Shown one piece after another: positions 1-18,588 of a stretch of DNA of 64,000 nucleotides (its first letter is position 1; each line of letters begins with the position of its first letter). The stretch is from assembly GCF_016919175.1 (NCBI RefSeq), contig NZ_JAFFPU010000004.1, positions 62,001-126,000 of the forward strand. The letters are read 5' to 3'. The notes under the pieces are model-generated. The model searched no databases, was not told where the DNA came from, and worked only from the letters and a program-made list of their open reading frames with translations. The position numbers and the translations under genes were made by a program. This stretch comes from Leptospira ainlahdjerensis (GTDB taxonomy: Bacteria; Spirochaetota; Leptospiria; Leptospirales; Leptospiraceae).

Positions 1-90
1 GGCACCGGATTCTGCACGGATGGTTTCTCCGTTCTCTAATTCCACTTGGATGATTGGAAAATCAGGTTTTAGTAATATTTCGTGTTTCAC
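1..90 (-). CDS. AIM24-family protein, N-terminal fragment
   Basis: Read on the minus strand from a GTG at 90, this frame stays open to the window edge and encodes about 30 residues (VKHEILLKPDFPIIQVE and on to ENGETIRAESGA). The pattern matches the start of the next two genes (KPSYSF...VKL..GE.IKAE.GAM), so it is a third AIM24-family paralogue cut by the window. AAGGAG lies 8 nt upstream of the GTG and decides the start; the nearby ATG is in another frame. The family is also called the TIGR00266 group. It is a beta-sandwich family of unknown biochemical role in bacteria. Confidence 0.7.
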   Translation of the reverse strand, partial: MKHEILLKPDFPIIQVELENGETIRAESGA

Positions 91-102
91 GATTCATTCT
101 CC

Positions 103-777
<675 letters not shown>

Positions 778-792
778 AATATTACCTTTTCC

Positions 793-1458
793 TTATTGAG
801 GAAGGAGCCCCGTGAGCCAGGATAAGAATCCCGATGGAACCCGAGTCTGAATCAAAATCTTTCCGTGCCCGGAAAATTCCATTACCAGACCTTCTCCGCC
901 GAAAAGAGTGGATTTCCAACTTCCTCCGGCCTTTCCAATTTTATACTGAAGAGTTTTGTCGAAAGCTACTACATGACCCGTATCGATCGTGTAAGCTCCT
1001 TGCACTTCGATCGGAAGAATGGCTCCGTACGAATTCAAAAAGAGCTTTCCGTTTCCCGTAACATCCAGAAGAAACACACCTTCCCCTCCCAAAAAGGAAC
1101 GAAGGCCGCCGAACCTCGGCTTCATAGTGATCGTTTCGTCCGAAGCGAGATAGGCCCCAGCTTCTACGAGAAGTCCGTTGTCGGTAAGGTCGATTCCTAC
1201 GACGTCGCCTGGAAGTTCCGGAGCAAAGCCGATTTCCGCGCCTGCGGAAGGAGCCTTGAAGATATTGAAGAAAAAGGATTCTCCGCCGAAAAATCGCCTG
1301 GAGAGTGCGGAAAGAAATCCGCTTCCCATTTTGGTTTCAACGTCGATCCCGGGGGTCATATAGACCATCGCGCCTGCTTCGGCTTTGATGGTTTCACCGG
1401 GGGACAATTTTACTTTTAGAAAAGAATACGAAGGTTTGTGGATGATCTCGTAATTCAT
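793..1458 (-). CDS. AIM24-family protein (TIGR00266-like), 221 aa
   Basis: First gene of the AIM24 trio in transcription order. From MNYEIIHKPSYSFLKVKL it aligns along its length with the 103-777 protein, including GGESFFFNIF, FLGGEGVFLLDVTGNGKLFL and VDTGHVVAFDKTLQYKIG. I place the start at the ATG at 1458 because it matches the paralogue's N-terminus; a TTG at 1488 in the same frame would add ten residues (MGQFIYIAAS) that the paralogue lacks. No strong ribosome site precedes either. It is divergent from the dehydrogenase at 1546, with about 87 bp between them for both promoters. Function unknown. Confidence 0.85.
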   Translation of the reverse strand: MNYEIIHKPSYSFLKVKLSPGETIKAEAGAMVYMTPGIDVETKMGSGFLSALSRRFFGGESFFFNIFKAPSAGAEIGFAPELPGDVVGIDLTDNGLLVEAGAYLASDETITMKPRFGGLRSFLGGEGVFLLDVTGNGKLFLNSYGAILPIEVQGAYTIDTGHVVAFDKTLQYKIGKAGGSWKSTLFGGEGLVMEFSGHGKILIQTRVPSGFLSWLTGLLPQ

Positions 1459-1545
1459 AGAAGCAGCAATGTAAATAAATTGACCCAAACGTCAATCGAA
1501 AAGTGTTTTCAGGAGCGATTCAAAGAATTATATGGGAGGAATACT

Positions 1546-2214
1546 ATGGCACAAAGAAACATATTCATCACGGGAACAAACCGAGGAATCGGATTGGAAC
1601 TTACAAAACACTTTCTCTCCAAGGGGGATCAAGTATTCGCACTTTGCAGAAAAAGTTCCACCGAACTTGTCCGTCTAAAACCGACTCGAATCATCGAAGG
1701 AATTGACGTTCTCAATTCCGACTCCATCCAGGGTTTGAATTCCAAGATCTTAGATACAAAGATAGATATTCTGATCAACAACGCGGGGATATTGATTCCG
1801 GACAACCTGCAAACCCTCGATGAAGACAATATCCTCACGCAATTCTTAGTAAATGCGCTCGGGCCGCTGAAAGTTGTACACTCGCTTCTTCCTTCCCTCA
1901 AAACGAATGCGAAGCTCGTATTTTTGACGAGTAGAATGGGGTCCATCGCGGACAATAGCTCCGGCTCTTACTATGGATATCGAGCGTCCAAGGCCGCCCT
2001 CAACGCAATCGCCGTGAGCCTTGCAAGGGACCTCGCTCCCAAAGGGATTTCGGTCGGGATCTTCCATCCGGGAATGGTGGCAACGGAAATGACTGGAAGA
2101 CAAGGAATATCTCCGGAAGAAAGTGTGTCTGGTTTAGCGGAGCGGATCGAGGCCCTCAATCTTGTGAATTCCGGTAAATTCTTTCATCAGAATGGAGAAG
2201 AATTACCTTGGTGA
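1546..2214 (+). CDS. Short-chain dehydrogenase/reductase (SDR), 222 aa
   Basis: Classical SDR fold. The nucleotide-binding motif TGTNRGIGLELTK is at the N-terminus, NNAG is at about residue 80, and the catalytic Ser/Tyr/Lys appear as LTSRMGS and YYGYRASKAALN. The region after the active site, GISVGIFHPGMVATEMTG, is also typical. GGAGG at 1536-1540 sets the start at the ATG at 1546; the frame is open further upstream but that part has no family match. It uses NAD(P)H on an unknown substrate. It stands alone between the AIM24 genes and a repeat-bearing gap. Confidence 0.85.
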   Translation: MAQRNIFITGTNRGIGLELTKHFLSKGDQVFALCRKSSTELVRLKPTRIIEGIDVLNSDSIQGLNSKILDTKIDILINNAGILIPDNLQTLDEDNILTQFLVNALGPLKVVHSLLPSLKTNAKLVFLTSRMGSIADNSSGSYYGYRASKAALNAIAVSLARDLAPKGISVGIFHPGMVATEMTGRQGISPEESVSGLAERIEALNLVNSGKFFHQNGEELPW

Positions 2215-2969
2215 AAAATCTTTTTGGAAAATCAGAAGCGTCGTGAGTAAATTGTCCCTTTCCGGAGAATTTCTGCGAGAAACGGCCCTCCTTTTTCGAA
2301 CCACATTCCGATATGCAACTCTCCCTCCCGCTGATCTTTGCTGACCCGCAAGGTGATTTGAATCTGTCGGAACTACGACGCTCTTCCGTAAAAGTTGCGC
2401 GGCCCCACCCTGATCTTGGGTGGAGGGGCGGGTGGCGGGAAAAATCCGGAAACTTTCCTCTATCACAAAATTCTAATTTTGCAAGCTAAAACCGCTGCGT
2501 AGGAACTCTTACAAATATTTCTCTTCTCAGGAAGCTCCTCGTTACAGTTCTCTCTCAACTTGTAGGTAAGGAAAAATCTGTCGAAATTCCCACAATTCCC
2601 TCCTTTTTTGGGGGGAGAAAGTTCTCGTTTTCGATTCAGCTCCCCCTCATTCTTTCGTAAAGATTGGAAGGAAGGATGGGACAATAACCTGTGTCCGAGT
2701 AGATACACTGTCGCAGAAAAGAGACAGTTCGTCAGAAATTTATTTCAAACTATGTCGCATTGGGCCCTAAACCCCGCCTGGTTAGCCGGAAAAAATAGAT
2801 TTTAATACACCCTTTGGCATAGACCTTGCTTATATAGGATCAAAGAGTTCCCATCCAACCGAAAACCTCGGTAGAATCCTGGGACTTTTAGAATACGAAA
2901 AGCGAACTTCGACGATCCGCCGGATGTCCTTTTGAAAGGATCCAGTTGAGAAATCGAAAATGCACAACT
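2215..2969. other. Intergenic gap with one dispersed repeat copy; lpxC leader
   Basis: About 750 bp with no convincing gene. The middle holds an inverted copy of the dispersed repeat (listed separately). The rest, 2571-2969, has short frames without family signal and must hold the lpxC promoter; I see no clear -35/-10 pair. AAAGGA at 2935-2940 precedes a TTG in the lpxC frame and may be that gene's ribosome site. Confidence 0.5.
2366..2570 (-). repeat. Dispersed Leptospira intergenic repeat, copy 1
   Basis: Read on the minus strand, this copy runs in the family order: ACAAGTTGAGAG, a variable segment, GTAAGAGTTCCTACG, GCTTGCAAAATTAGAATTTTGTGATAGAG, a CCGCCACCCGCCCC / GGGTGGGG GC-rich hairpin, then TTTACGG and a degenerate GTAGTTCC. 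The order and spacing match the copies at 20419, 35011, 53671-54251 and 57261. No protein or terminal site duplication was seen. Confidence 0.75.
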
Positions 2970-3875
2970 ATGAAAGAAACTATATATAGAAGATCCATTC
3001 AGGATACAGTTAGAATCAAAGGGATCGGGCTTCATTCCGGAAAGGAAGTAAACTTAGTCGCCCACCCTGCCCCATCTGGTACAGGAATCGTTTTTGAATA
3101 TCGGAAAGGACAGGAAAAAGCCTCGATCCCGGCCGAACTTAGCAATGTAGTTGACACGAGCAATGCGACAACCCTAGGAGATGGACTTTATAAAATTCAA
3201 ACCGTAGAACACCTTTTAGCGGCGGTTTACGCTCTGGGACTGACCGATCTCATTTTAGAAATCGACGCGGTAGAAGTTCCGATCATGGACGGCTCTTCCC
3301 TCCCATTTTTACAAGCCCTGGAATCCGTGGGAATCGTAGAATATCCTGAAATTGTAGAACCGATCTACGTGCAAAACCCGCTCTGGGTTGTGGACGGGGA
3401 CAAATACCTCGTTCTTCTACCGAGCGACGAACTCAAGGTTACCTACACGATCGACTTCAACCATCCCCTTCTCAAAGGACAAAGTATCACGATCGCTTTG
3501 GACAGAGAAAAGATCAAACAAGAGATTCTCCCTGCCAGAACCTTCGGGTTCTTAAAAGACGTGGAGGCTCTCCAAGCCAGGGGACTGGCGATGGGCGGAT
3601 CCCTGGACAACGCGATCGTACTCACACAGGACGGATATTTGAACCAGCAGCTTCGTTTTGAAAACGAATGCGTTCGTCACAAGATTCTGGATCTTTTCGG
3701 AGACATTTCGATCGCCGGACGTCCGATCATAGGTCATTATCTCGCTTCCAAGGCAGGACATGCGTTGGATATCTCCATGGCAAAATTGGTGATGAGCAGC
3801 GTTACCGGAGACGAGATCAGCAAATACAAAAGTCGAAGAACCCCACTTTTCAAAAGAAAAGCGGCGATCGTCTAA
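2970..3875 (+). CDS. lpxC: UDP-3-O-acyl-N-acetylglucosamine deacetylase LpxC, 301 aa
   Basis: Zn-dependent deacetylase that commits UDP-GlcN-acyl to lipid A synthesis in the cytosol. The zinc ligands are visible: His81 in TVEHLLAA, then His237 and Asp241 in RHKILDLFGD. The general-acid His264 is in GHYLASKAGH. EVPIMDGSS and PARTFGFLKD are further family signatures. Length matches the usual 300 or so residues. ATG at 2970 fits the family N-terminus but has no good ribosome site; an in-frame TTG at 2946 has AAAGGA 5 nt upstream and would add eight residues. ptsI follows after 142 bp with a possible terminator between. Confidence 0.95.
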   Translation: MKETIYRRSIQDTVRIKGIGLHSGKEVNLVAHPAPSGTGIVFEYRKGQEKASIPAELSNVVDTSNATTLGDGLYKIQTVEHLLAAVYALGLTDLILEIDAVEVPIMDGSSLPFLQALESVGIVEYPEIVEPIYVQNPLWVVDGDKYLVLLPSDELKVTYTIDFNHPLLKGQSITIALDREKIKQEILPARTFGFLKDVEALQARGLAMGGSLDNAIVLTQDGYLNQQLRFENECVRHKILDLFGDISIAGRPIIGHYLASKAGHALDISMAKLVMSSVTGDEISKYKSRRTPLFKRKAAIV

Positions 3876-3903
3876 AAAACCTTTTTTCCTCGGTCGGTCT
3901 TTT

Positions 3904-3946
3904 GGGAAAGGTCGAAACTCGCCTTCTCCCTGGGTTTCCCTTTTTT
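3904..3946 (+). terminator. Possible terminator after lpxC
   Basis: GGGAAA at 3904-3909 can pair with TTTCCC at 3935-3940, followed by six T residues. The loop is long (25 nt) and the stem short, so this is only a tentative terminator between lpxC and ptsI. Confidence 0.35.
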
Positions 3947-4017
3947 AGAAAAGAATTGTCAGATTCTTCTTTTCAAGAATCCTGTAGTCGAGTTTAACTC
4001 GGAAATCCACTCTATAA

Positions 4018-5756
<1,739 letters not shown>

Positions 5757-5760
<4 letters not shown>

Positions 5761-6443
5761 GAAATTTCCCTTTCTAAAATCAAAAAAACAAAAGAATCCC
5801 AGACCTTTTCCTTCTCCTGAAAGAAAACCGGACCTAAGGTTTCCTGATCCTTTTTTAAACAAAGGTAAGAATGTTTATCCGTCCGAAGAAAAAACTTTCC
5901 GCAGGTCCCGGAGAGAGTTTGAATCAGATCCTTTAAGAGTTTTGGCAGATTTTTTTCGTCTTCGGGAAGGGAAACTCCGGTCATCAGAATTTCATGATTC
6001 TCCCACGTCCCAAAAATAGAAACAGCTTTCGGATTCCATTCCTCGAACAATTCCTTTTCATAAGACGCCAAGGCCGGGTTAAGTATATTATGGATTTCAG
6101 AATTCATTGAGAGTGGAAATTCCTTTCCGACAACTCTGGGAACAAAACCTTCCGTCTTAAACTGTTTCCAATTTTCAAATCCGTCGATCTTCGAAAGCCC
6201 TCTTACAAATCCGGGAGTGAAACCACCGACGGTGATCGCATTTTGGGTAAGGTTGGAGATAAGAATCGAACGCATACAAAGAAAACCCAGATTGTACGGT
6301 GAAAATTGTGAAACCTGGGAAAAGTTCCAGAACTCGTTTTCTCTCATCGAAGAAAGATAAAGATTGTCCAGTGCGTATAAGTCTCCGTGTCCCGAGGGGG
6401 AAAATACCGAGGATTTCTGGAGTTGTTTCTGAGTGCCGGCCAT
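5757..6443 (-). CDS. Hypothetical protein, 228 aa
   Basis: I do not recognise this protein. It is soluble-looking, without signal peptide or membrane segment, and has aromatic-rich stretches (ENEFWNFSQVSQFSPYNLGFLC, residues about 35-56). The mid-part ITVGGFTPGFVRG and the C-terminal half (about residues 140-228) read like an alpha/beta domain. It converges on ptsI with a 4-bp overlap of stop codons and lies downstream of the acyl-CoA synthetase, from which it is separated by a good terminator, so it probably has its own promoter within 6444-6487. The ribosome site is weak. Confidence 0.7.
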
Positions 6444-6487
6444 ATACTTTTTCTATCGGTACAGGGACGATTTCTCCGAAGAAATAA

Positions 6488-6515
6488 AAAAGCCAGCCTT
6501 TGAGGGCTGGCTTTT
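6488..6515 (-). terminator. Rho-independent terminator of the acyl-CoA synthetase gene
   Basis: A perfect 11-bp inverted repeat (AAAAGCCAGCC at 6488-6498 and GGCTGGCTTTT at 6505-6515) has a 6-nt loop. On the minus strand it is followed by a T run broken once (TTTTTTATTT). It lies 25 bp after the stop codon at 6541. Confidence 0.85.
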
Positions 6516-6540
6516 CCAATTCGAGAAAGATCGAAAAATT

Positions 6541-8595
<2,055 letters not shown>

Positions 8596-8747
8596 TCACT
8601 CCTGATATCTTTAATTCAATACAACTTAGGGAATCCGGCAAGATCTCGCCGGCAAGGATTCAAAGTTAAATAGGGAAGCTAAGAAATAAACCCTTTTTTT
8701 TGAGCCTCTTTCGAGAAGGCCTTATTTATTTACTGCGTTATACAATA

Positions 8748-9245
8748 CTATGGTGCAGTGAACCAATTGGAAAAATGAGCTCTGAGTTTTGGATAGTCCC
8801 TTTCTTGAATTCCATATTGAATTTTCAAAAGTTTCCCGGAAGCGCTGAATACAAGGAGGGCCGGTTGACCTTCCACCTTGTATTCGTTGATCAGCGCAAA
8901 GTCTCGATCCACAAAAGAGGGATAGGTGATCCCGAAATCCCGAGCCGCTTTGATGTGTTCGTCTTTGGTGAGCTCAGGTTCCGTGTTGATCCCCAAAAGA
9001 ACCCCATTCTTACCTTGCAAATCCTTGGAAAGTTTTTCCAAAACCGGAACCGCTTCCTTACAAGGCTCACACCAAGAAGCCCAGACGTCCAAAAGCAAAA
9101 CCTTTCCTTTGTATTCCTGAAGACTTGTCAGCCGACCGTCAAAGTCGGAAAGTTTGAGCTTGTAAAGAATGGATTCTTCAGTGGAGGAATGGCAGGCGGA
9201 AACAAAACTCAAAAGAAAAATAAAAAGAAAACGTGTTAGAAACAT
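8748..9245 (-). CDS. TlpA/ResA-like thioredoxin-fold lipoprotein, 165 aa
   Basis: Exported thiol-disulfide protein. From the ATG at 9245 the signal MFLTRFLFIFLLSFVSAC ends in a good lipobox (VSAC, Cys18), so the protein should be lipid-anchored in the envelope. The redox motif is WASWCEPCKEAVPVLEKL, followed by TYPSFVDRDFALINEYKVEGQPALLVF with the cis-Pro region. Such proteins usually reduce apocytochrome c or other periplasmic cysteines. The start is chosen because GGAAG lies 9 nt upstream and the signal peptide begins there; an ATG three codons earlier is also possible. It is divergent from the gene at 9332. Confidence 0.85.
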   Translation of the reverse strand: MFLTRFLFIFLLSFVSACHSSTEESILYKLKLSDFDGRLTSLQEYKGKVLLLDVWASWCEPCKEAVPVLEKLSKDLQGKNGVLLGINTEPELTKDEHIKAARDFGITYPSFVDRDFALINEYKVEGQPALLVFSASGKLLKIQYGIQERDYPKLRAHFSNWFTAP

Positions 9246-9331
9246 CTCTAACATCTTCCAAAAATCGACAAGAATGTAAATGGAAAAAATCTTCCCAACC
9301 GGATGCACCCTTTCAAACTAGGATCACGCCA

Positions 9332-9742
9332 GTGAATCCAGTTTTTTATAATTACTTTTCGGGTCCGGAGGAATTCTTAACGTATCTTACGAAGGATCGA
9401 TTCGGAGGTTCCGGAATGATCTCGACCCCCGTTCCTAAAGAACCGTATTTTACGGAAACCAATCGCAAAGCAAGACTGGAACTTCAAGAGAATCAGATTC
9501 GGATTCTTTTGAAAGGAAAAGAGACCGTGAAGACTCTTTCGATCCCGTTGTATGGAAATTCAAAAAAGAATATCCTCGAGTTTTTGCCGGACTATTTGAG
9601 TTTTAAGAACGGAGAAGAGGAATTTACGGTTCGTCTTCAACCCTTGGATCGAAAGAGAATTCATCTTCAAATCGATTCTAAGATCGGGTTGGAATTTTCG
9701 GGCACTCTTGCCAGACTTAAAGGCTGGAGGAAATGGTTTTAA
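9332..9742 (+). CDS. Hypothetical protein, 136 aa
   Basis: Not recognised. GTG at 9332 with AGGA 8 nt upstream gives VNPVFYNYFSGPEEFLTYLT at the N-terminus. The frame is open to 9233 but that part overlaps the start of the TlpA-like gene on the other strand. The protein looks soluble, rich in beta-type alternation (ARLELQENQIRILLKGKETV; FTVRLQPLDRKRIHLQI) and charged. The end overlaps the glycosyltransferase 3' end on the opposite strand by 26 bp, which places it as a single-gene + unit in a minus-strand block. Confidence 0.65.
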   Translation: MNPVFYNYFSGPEEFLTYLTKDRFGGSGMISTPVPKEPYFTETNRKARLELQENQIRILLKGKETVKTLSIPLYGNSKKNILEFLPDYLSFKNGEEEFTVRLQPLDRKRIHLQIDSKIGLEFSGTLARLKGWRKWF

Positions 9743-10892
9743 CCTTTAGAACTTCCCGAATTTGATTCGCGATCGTTTTTGCCGCTGCGCTCCGATAGAA
9801 TTTTCGAAGATCCACCTTTTTACCAGGATAGGGTTTTTTCGAAAAATCCAAAAGCGCTTTCACCCAAAGATCCTGTTCCAATTTTAAATACTGAATCCGA
9901 TTTCCGCCGATTTCCCGAAACACGGAAAGATCGGTAACGATCGCCGGCTTTTGCAGGCTCAAAGCTTCTAAAAGGGGGATTCCAAATCCTTCGTATAAGG
10001 AAGAAAATAAAAAAAGAGAACATTTTTTATACATGTGAGCGAGTTCCACATCGGTCGGACTTTCGATCCAATGGATTCCGATTTCTTTGCTTTTATCGCT
10101 TCGGAGTGTCTCGATAAATTCCGGATCTTCCCAGCCTGCCTTACCGCCGATCACCCAAGAAAACTTCTGACTTGGCTTTACATATTTAGAATATTCTAAA
10201 TATGTTTTATACAGAAAAGAATAATTCTTACGGGGTTCTACCGTAGAAACGGAAAGAAAGTATTTTTTTGGAAGCGAATCCACGCGTTCTCCCGGTTTTT
10301 TCCTTAAGAGACCTTGAAACTCTGAAAGTTCGATTCCGGGATAGACCACTTGCATCTTTTCCAAAGGAATGTGGAAGAATTCCGAGACTTCGTTTCGGGT
10401 GGATTCCGAAATCGGGAGCAGTTTGTCCGCGCGGCGGATGGAACGGGAAAGATAGAATTTTTGCTGCAGCCTCGCGAGAGTTCTCATCGTTTCCGGAAAA
10501 CGATAGGCTACCAGATCGTTATAAGTCAGAACGGTCGCGGTTTTTTGGGAAAGAAACGGAGGAAAAACCTGTTGTGTTCCCCAAAAAAGGTCCAGCTGGA
10601 TCTTTCGAAGTTGAAGAGGAAGCGCGATCGCAAAATAGATTCCCCCTTTTTTGGAAAGAATCCCCTCACCTTTGATAAACGTAATTCCTGGAAGTTTTAG
10701 AAGATCCGCGTAACTCGGATGCAGATCCCTGTGTGAAAAAAGATAAAATTCTAATCCGGGGTCTTTTCCCAGATCCAGTAGCGCGCTGTGAATCATCTTT
10801 CCCACGCCGGAGACCGGAGTAGAAAACGGCCTTGCGTCTACGCCGATTTTTATCTTACGAATCGGAATATTCGAATATTCTTTTTTACTCAT
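9717..10892 (-). CDS. Glycosyltransferase family 4 protein, 391 aa
   Basis: GT-B fold, group 1 glycosyltransferase. The N-terminal domain begins KIGVDARPFSTPVSGVGKMI, the usual G-rich acceptor loop. The C-terminal domain has FLSVSTVEPRKNY, GIHWIESPTDVELAHMYKKCSLFLFSSLYEGFGIPLLEAL (including the E-x7-E nucleotide-sugar motif, EGFGIPLLE) and AIVTDLSVFREIGG. It probably adds a sugar to a surface glycan; the substrate cannot be told. It is 13 bp downstream of the CysQ-like gene and likely co-transcribed. No LPS O-antigen cluster is nearby. Confidence 0.88.
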   Translation of the reverse strand: MSKKEYSNIPIRKIKIGVDARPFSTPVSGVGKMIHSALLDLGKDPGLEFYLFSHRDLHPSYADLLKLPGITFIKGEGILSKKGGIYFAIALPLQLRKIQLDLFWGTQQVFPPFLSQKTATVLTYNDLVAYRFPETMRTLARLQQKFYLSRSIRRADKLLPISESTRNEVSEFFHIPLEKMQVVYPGIELSEFQGLLRKKPGERVDSLPKKYFLSVSTVEPRKNYSFLYKTYLEYSKYVKPSQKFSWVIGGKAGWEDPEFIETLRSDKSKEIGIHWIESPTDVELAHMYKKCSLFLFSSLYEGFGIPLLEALSLQKPAIVTDLSVFREIGGNRIQYLKLEQDLWVKALLDFSKKPYPGKKVDLRKFYRSAAAKTIANQIREVLKVKTISSSL

Positions 10893-10905
10893 AGAGCTCT
10901 ATGAT

Positions 10906-11751
<846 letters not shown>

Positions 11752-11776
11752 AAAATAAATACTCAGTAAAGAAAAA

Positions 11777-12217
<441 letters not shown>

Positions 12218-12274
12218 CTGGGTTTCCTGTCTGCTACTAGTATCGGATTTCGGGGAAGTAAACTTACCCCTTCC

Positions 12275-14472
<2,198 letters not shown>

Positions 14473-14476
<4 letters not shown>

Positions 14477-17361
14477 AACCTATAGTCTCCGATCCCGAAG
14501 ACAAACTGAAACGCGTTGTCGGAATCGAATTTTGTGAAAGGATGATCCGCGACGCCTGTGTATTTCAACTTTTGTGCAAAATAGATCCGAAGAGGGAGAA
14601 CCGGGATTTGAATTCGTAACCCCACCCCCCAAGAAAATCGAAATTTATCCAGTGCGACATTGTTTCCGGAAAGTACAAGATTTGCTGGATTGTTCAGCTC
14701 TTCGTAGGTATAATCCGCTTTTCGAAGCGCGGTCAGGTTGTAAGAGTTCGTAAGCGCATACCCGACCGGATCTCTCTGTTGAGCTTCCAAAATTCTTTGA
14801 TCATAGGTCGTAAAAAGATCTCTTCGAACACCTTGCGCGCGATTGACTTCCTCGTAGAGAGCTCCCGCATCAAAAAAAGTGACGAGCCAGAGAAGACTCG
14901 GTTCGATCGGAAACCGAAGTTCCGTACCGAAAATCATCCGACTCGCGGCCCCGTCTCTCCACTCGGTAGGATATTTTGCGTCGTTGTAAAACCAACCTCG
15001 AAGAGATTCGTAACCGCCTAAGAATTGTAAGTCCTGCAATTGAATATACGGATTTTGAATCGGATCCTGTTTTCCATAGGCCGGAACTCTTTGGAACGTA
15101 AAAAGGGAAGAACTTCTAAATTCTTGAACGACTCTCCAACGACGAAGCGCGTTGTTTCGAAATAGTCCGAAAAGACTGTAGTCAAACCAAGTGTGATAGT
15201 ATTCCGCTAGGATACGATACTGATCAAAGTGGGATTGACCGCCTAACAACTGTCCTACGTTGTCCAACTGAAAGAGAAGGTCGAATCCTTGTGTCGGATT
15301 AAAAACGTTGTCTCGAATGTCATAAGCAAGTCCGTTTGAAACCTGAGAACGAAACTGCCAACCCCTCCGAACCTCCGCGAGAACCTGGTCAGAAACGAGA
15401 GAAGAAGGATTTGTAGAAGCGTAAATACTCGGAGAATAACGATGGAAGTGAGTCCAGTTGATAAAGATTCGATGTCCGATCCCGACCGTAAATCCCACCC
15501 CGTCCCGAGAATAGATGGCTTGTTCCTTGATCGACTGTTGGTTGTTGTTCTCGGTGATGGAAACCGCTCCGACATTGTAGATTCTCGAAGAATAAAAAAG
15601 AGAAAGAGACAGAGACCATGGTTTGTTGTAGAGCCAAGGCTCCGTCCAGGTCACCTGGAATAATCTTCGAAACGGACCAAATTCGATTCTTCCAGAAATT
15701 TTTTGTCCGGTTCCGTTGAGGTTGTTTTCCCCCACCTCCGTAAAGATGGAAAAACCGGTGATGGTTCCATAACCCCCGCCCATCGAAACGGTTCCGGTAG
15801 GTTGTTCGAGAACTTCGATGATCAGATTCATCTTAGTTTGGTCCGATCCCGGTCTCATGTTGAAGTTGACTTCTTTAAAATAACCGAGGTTGTAGATTCT
15901 TTCTCGGGAACGGTTTACGAGAGAAGAATTAAAAAGGTCTCCCTGTTTGAAAAGCAACTCCCGTCGGATCACCCGATCCTGAGTTTTCTTATTCCCTTTG
16001 ATGACGACGTTTTCGACATAAGCTAAATTGTTTTCACGAATATTAAAATCCACGTGAACGAATTTTTTCCCGTGTAACTCCGGTTTGGTGTTATAGAGTT
16101 GTCTGAGACGTTTGATATGAAGTTGTGAATATTCCGTCTCGCAGACTTTTCGTTCTTCGTCCGTTTTACGCGTGTAACAATTCTCGTAGTATTCTATATT
16201 TTCCCGATCCAGGGAAATAACTTTTCTACGAGGAATCACCTGAGCGAAAAGATATCCTCTCGAACTGTAGAGCTCGTTCATCGTTCCCCGATCCCGCATG
16301 AAACGAGTTTCGTCAAAAAGAACTCCTACGTCCGCGTCGCTGTAGTCTAAATTCTTTTCCAATTCTTTTACGGGAAGAAGCGGTTTTAATTCTTCCTTCG
16401 GCGTTTCCGGAGGATTGTTTTCCTTATTTAAGAAAAGAGGCCTTCCATCCGCGTCCAAGGTTTTATCGTGATTGAGGGTATAACCGTTAAAAAAATAAAC
16501 CTGCCCTTCGGAAACTTTGATATTGACGATGATTACCCTTCGATCTTTTTTTTCCGGGTTTTCCCAATGGATTTCCCAGTTGGTCCCTTCGCGCATGAGT
16601 TCGGCGTCGAGATATCCTTTGCTTTTAAGATAAGCTACGATCGTATCCTTATCTTTTTCGAAAGAAGATTCTTTGAAATTTCCGCCTTCAAAAACTCCTT
16701 CCTCTTTCATTTCCATCACGGAAAGAAGTTCGGAGGTCTCTACGGATTCGTTTCCATAAACGTTGATTTTGGAAACCGGAATCTCCTCTCCTTCGTCGAT
16801 GATAAAACGAACTCTGACGAGATTTGTTTTTGGATCCGGCTTCCCCAACTCCACTTTTACATAAGCGAGAAAAAAACCTTCATCCCTATATTTTTGCAGG
16901 ATGAGATCCCTGGACTTCGTAATTTTTTGGGGAGTGATGACTTCGTTGTCTTTGAGAGGAAGTTTGTCTCTTAGATCTGCGGGAAATACTTCGTCGGCGC
17001 CGACAAATTCCACTTCTTTTACGCGGGGCCTTTCTTTGAGCTCGATGACAATCCGAACTCCGTCACCCATCTCTTCCGCTTGGATGTCCACAAAGTAGAA
17101 AAATCCGGAATTAAAAAGGGTTTTTAGATCTTTGTCCAAAACCTTCTTCGTAAGTTGTTTTCCAACGCGCAAATCGATCATCGATTCCAGATCGCTGTCC
17201 GGTGTGTTTTTATTTCCTTTGAATTTTACTTCTTTGATCACCTTTCCCAAGTAATCGCTTCGTTTGGAAAGAAGTTGAGTTAGTTCGCCTGAATAGAATA
17301 AAAGTCCGAATAAGATGGCTAGGATGGATCCTTTCAGAATGAGGGAAAATGTTCGTTTCAA
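14473..17361 (-). CDS. bamA: Outer membrane assembly factor BamA (Omp85), 962 aa
   Basis: Central subunit that folds beta-barrels into the outer membrane. An N-terminal hydrophobic segment is followed by several POTRA domains (VIKEVKFKGNKNTPDSDLES, RVKEVEFVGADEVFPADLRD, KINVYGNESVETSELLSVME, YVENVVIKGNKKTQDRVIRREL) and a 16-strand barrel with the L6 motif YESLRGW. It ends ...FVFGIGDYRF, a proper beta-signal with terminal Phe. It is longer than typical BamA (about 800 aa), mainly through a roughly 150-residue insert with Cys residues between POTRA 3 and the last POTRA (about residues 290-440). The start is TTG at 17361. It lies 58 bp after exbD. Confidence 0.93.
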
Positions 17362-17419
17362 GTTAAAAACTGAGCCACCAGATATTTGCTTACAGAATCA
17401 AACCGCTAAAGGCCGGTAT

Positions 17420-17869
17420 TTATTTTTCTCCGGTTCCCGATTGTCTAACCATGGCCAGGTTAAACTTACTCACTCCTGCCTCGTTTACCTTATCGATCAC
17501 TTTGATAACGGTTTGATAGCTTGCGGTGCCATCTCCACGAATGATCACTCTGTTCTTTCCCGGTTCTCTCTTTTCCAAAGGTCCTAGAAACACATTGATC
17601 TTATCCGTAAGTTTTTCCAGGGGAACAGGATCCGTATCTTTATCCAAGAATATCTTTCCATCTTTATTGATGGTGATTACCAGTTCGTCTTTTTTCTTTT
17701 CTTGAGCCGTAGAAGAAGATCGAGGGAGTTCAATCTTCATCACGGTCGATTTTTCCAAGGTCGCATTCATCAAAAAATAAATTACGATAAAACTAATAAC
17801 GTCGATCAGAGGAGCCAATTCGATTTGGCCTCCTCTGCTTGATGAAGATCGGAACTTTCTAAATTTCAT
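17420..17869 (-). CDS. exbD: ExbD/TolR-family biopolymer transport protein, 149 aa
   Basis: Inner membrane partner of the ExbB/TolQ proton channel. The single membrane segment [18 protein letters not shown] carries the essential aspartate (Asp23). The periplasmic domain follows, with [16 protein letters not shown] and [34 protein letters not shown], typical of the family. It begins 1 bp after the exbB stop. Standing next to bamA and with no TonB or TolA in view, it could energise TonB-dependent uptake or Tol-Pal envelope work; the sequence does not decide. Confidence 0.9.
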   Translation of the reverse strand: MKFRKFRSSSSRGGQIELAPLIDVISFIVIYFLMNATLEKSTVMKIELPRSSSTAQEKKKDELVITINKDGKIFLDKDTDPVPLEKLTDKINVFLGPLEKREPGKNRVIIRGDGTASYQTVIKVIDKVNEAGVSKFNLAMVRQSGTGEK

Positions 17870-17870
17870 A

Positions 17871-18476
<606 letters not shown>

Positions 18477-18588
18477 TTGAGTGAAATTCTCCCATAAGTA
18501 GAGTTTAAAACTCTCTTGTTACTGCCAAACAGTTTTCTAATCTGCGCCCACCCTTTTTATAAGGATTCCCAATGGAAAAGTTCCAAGG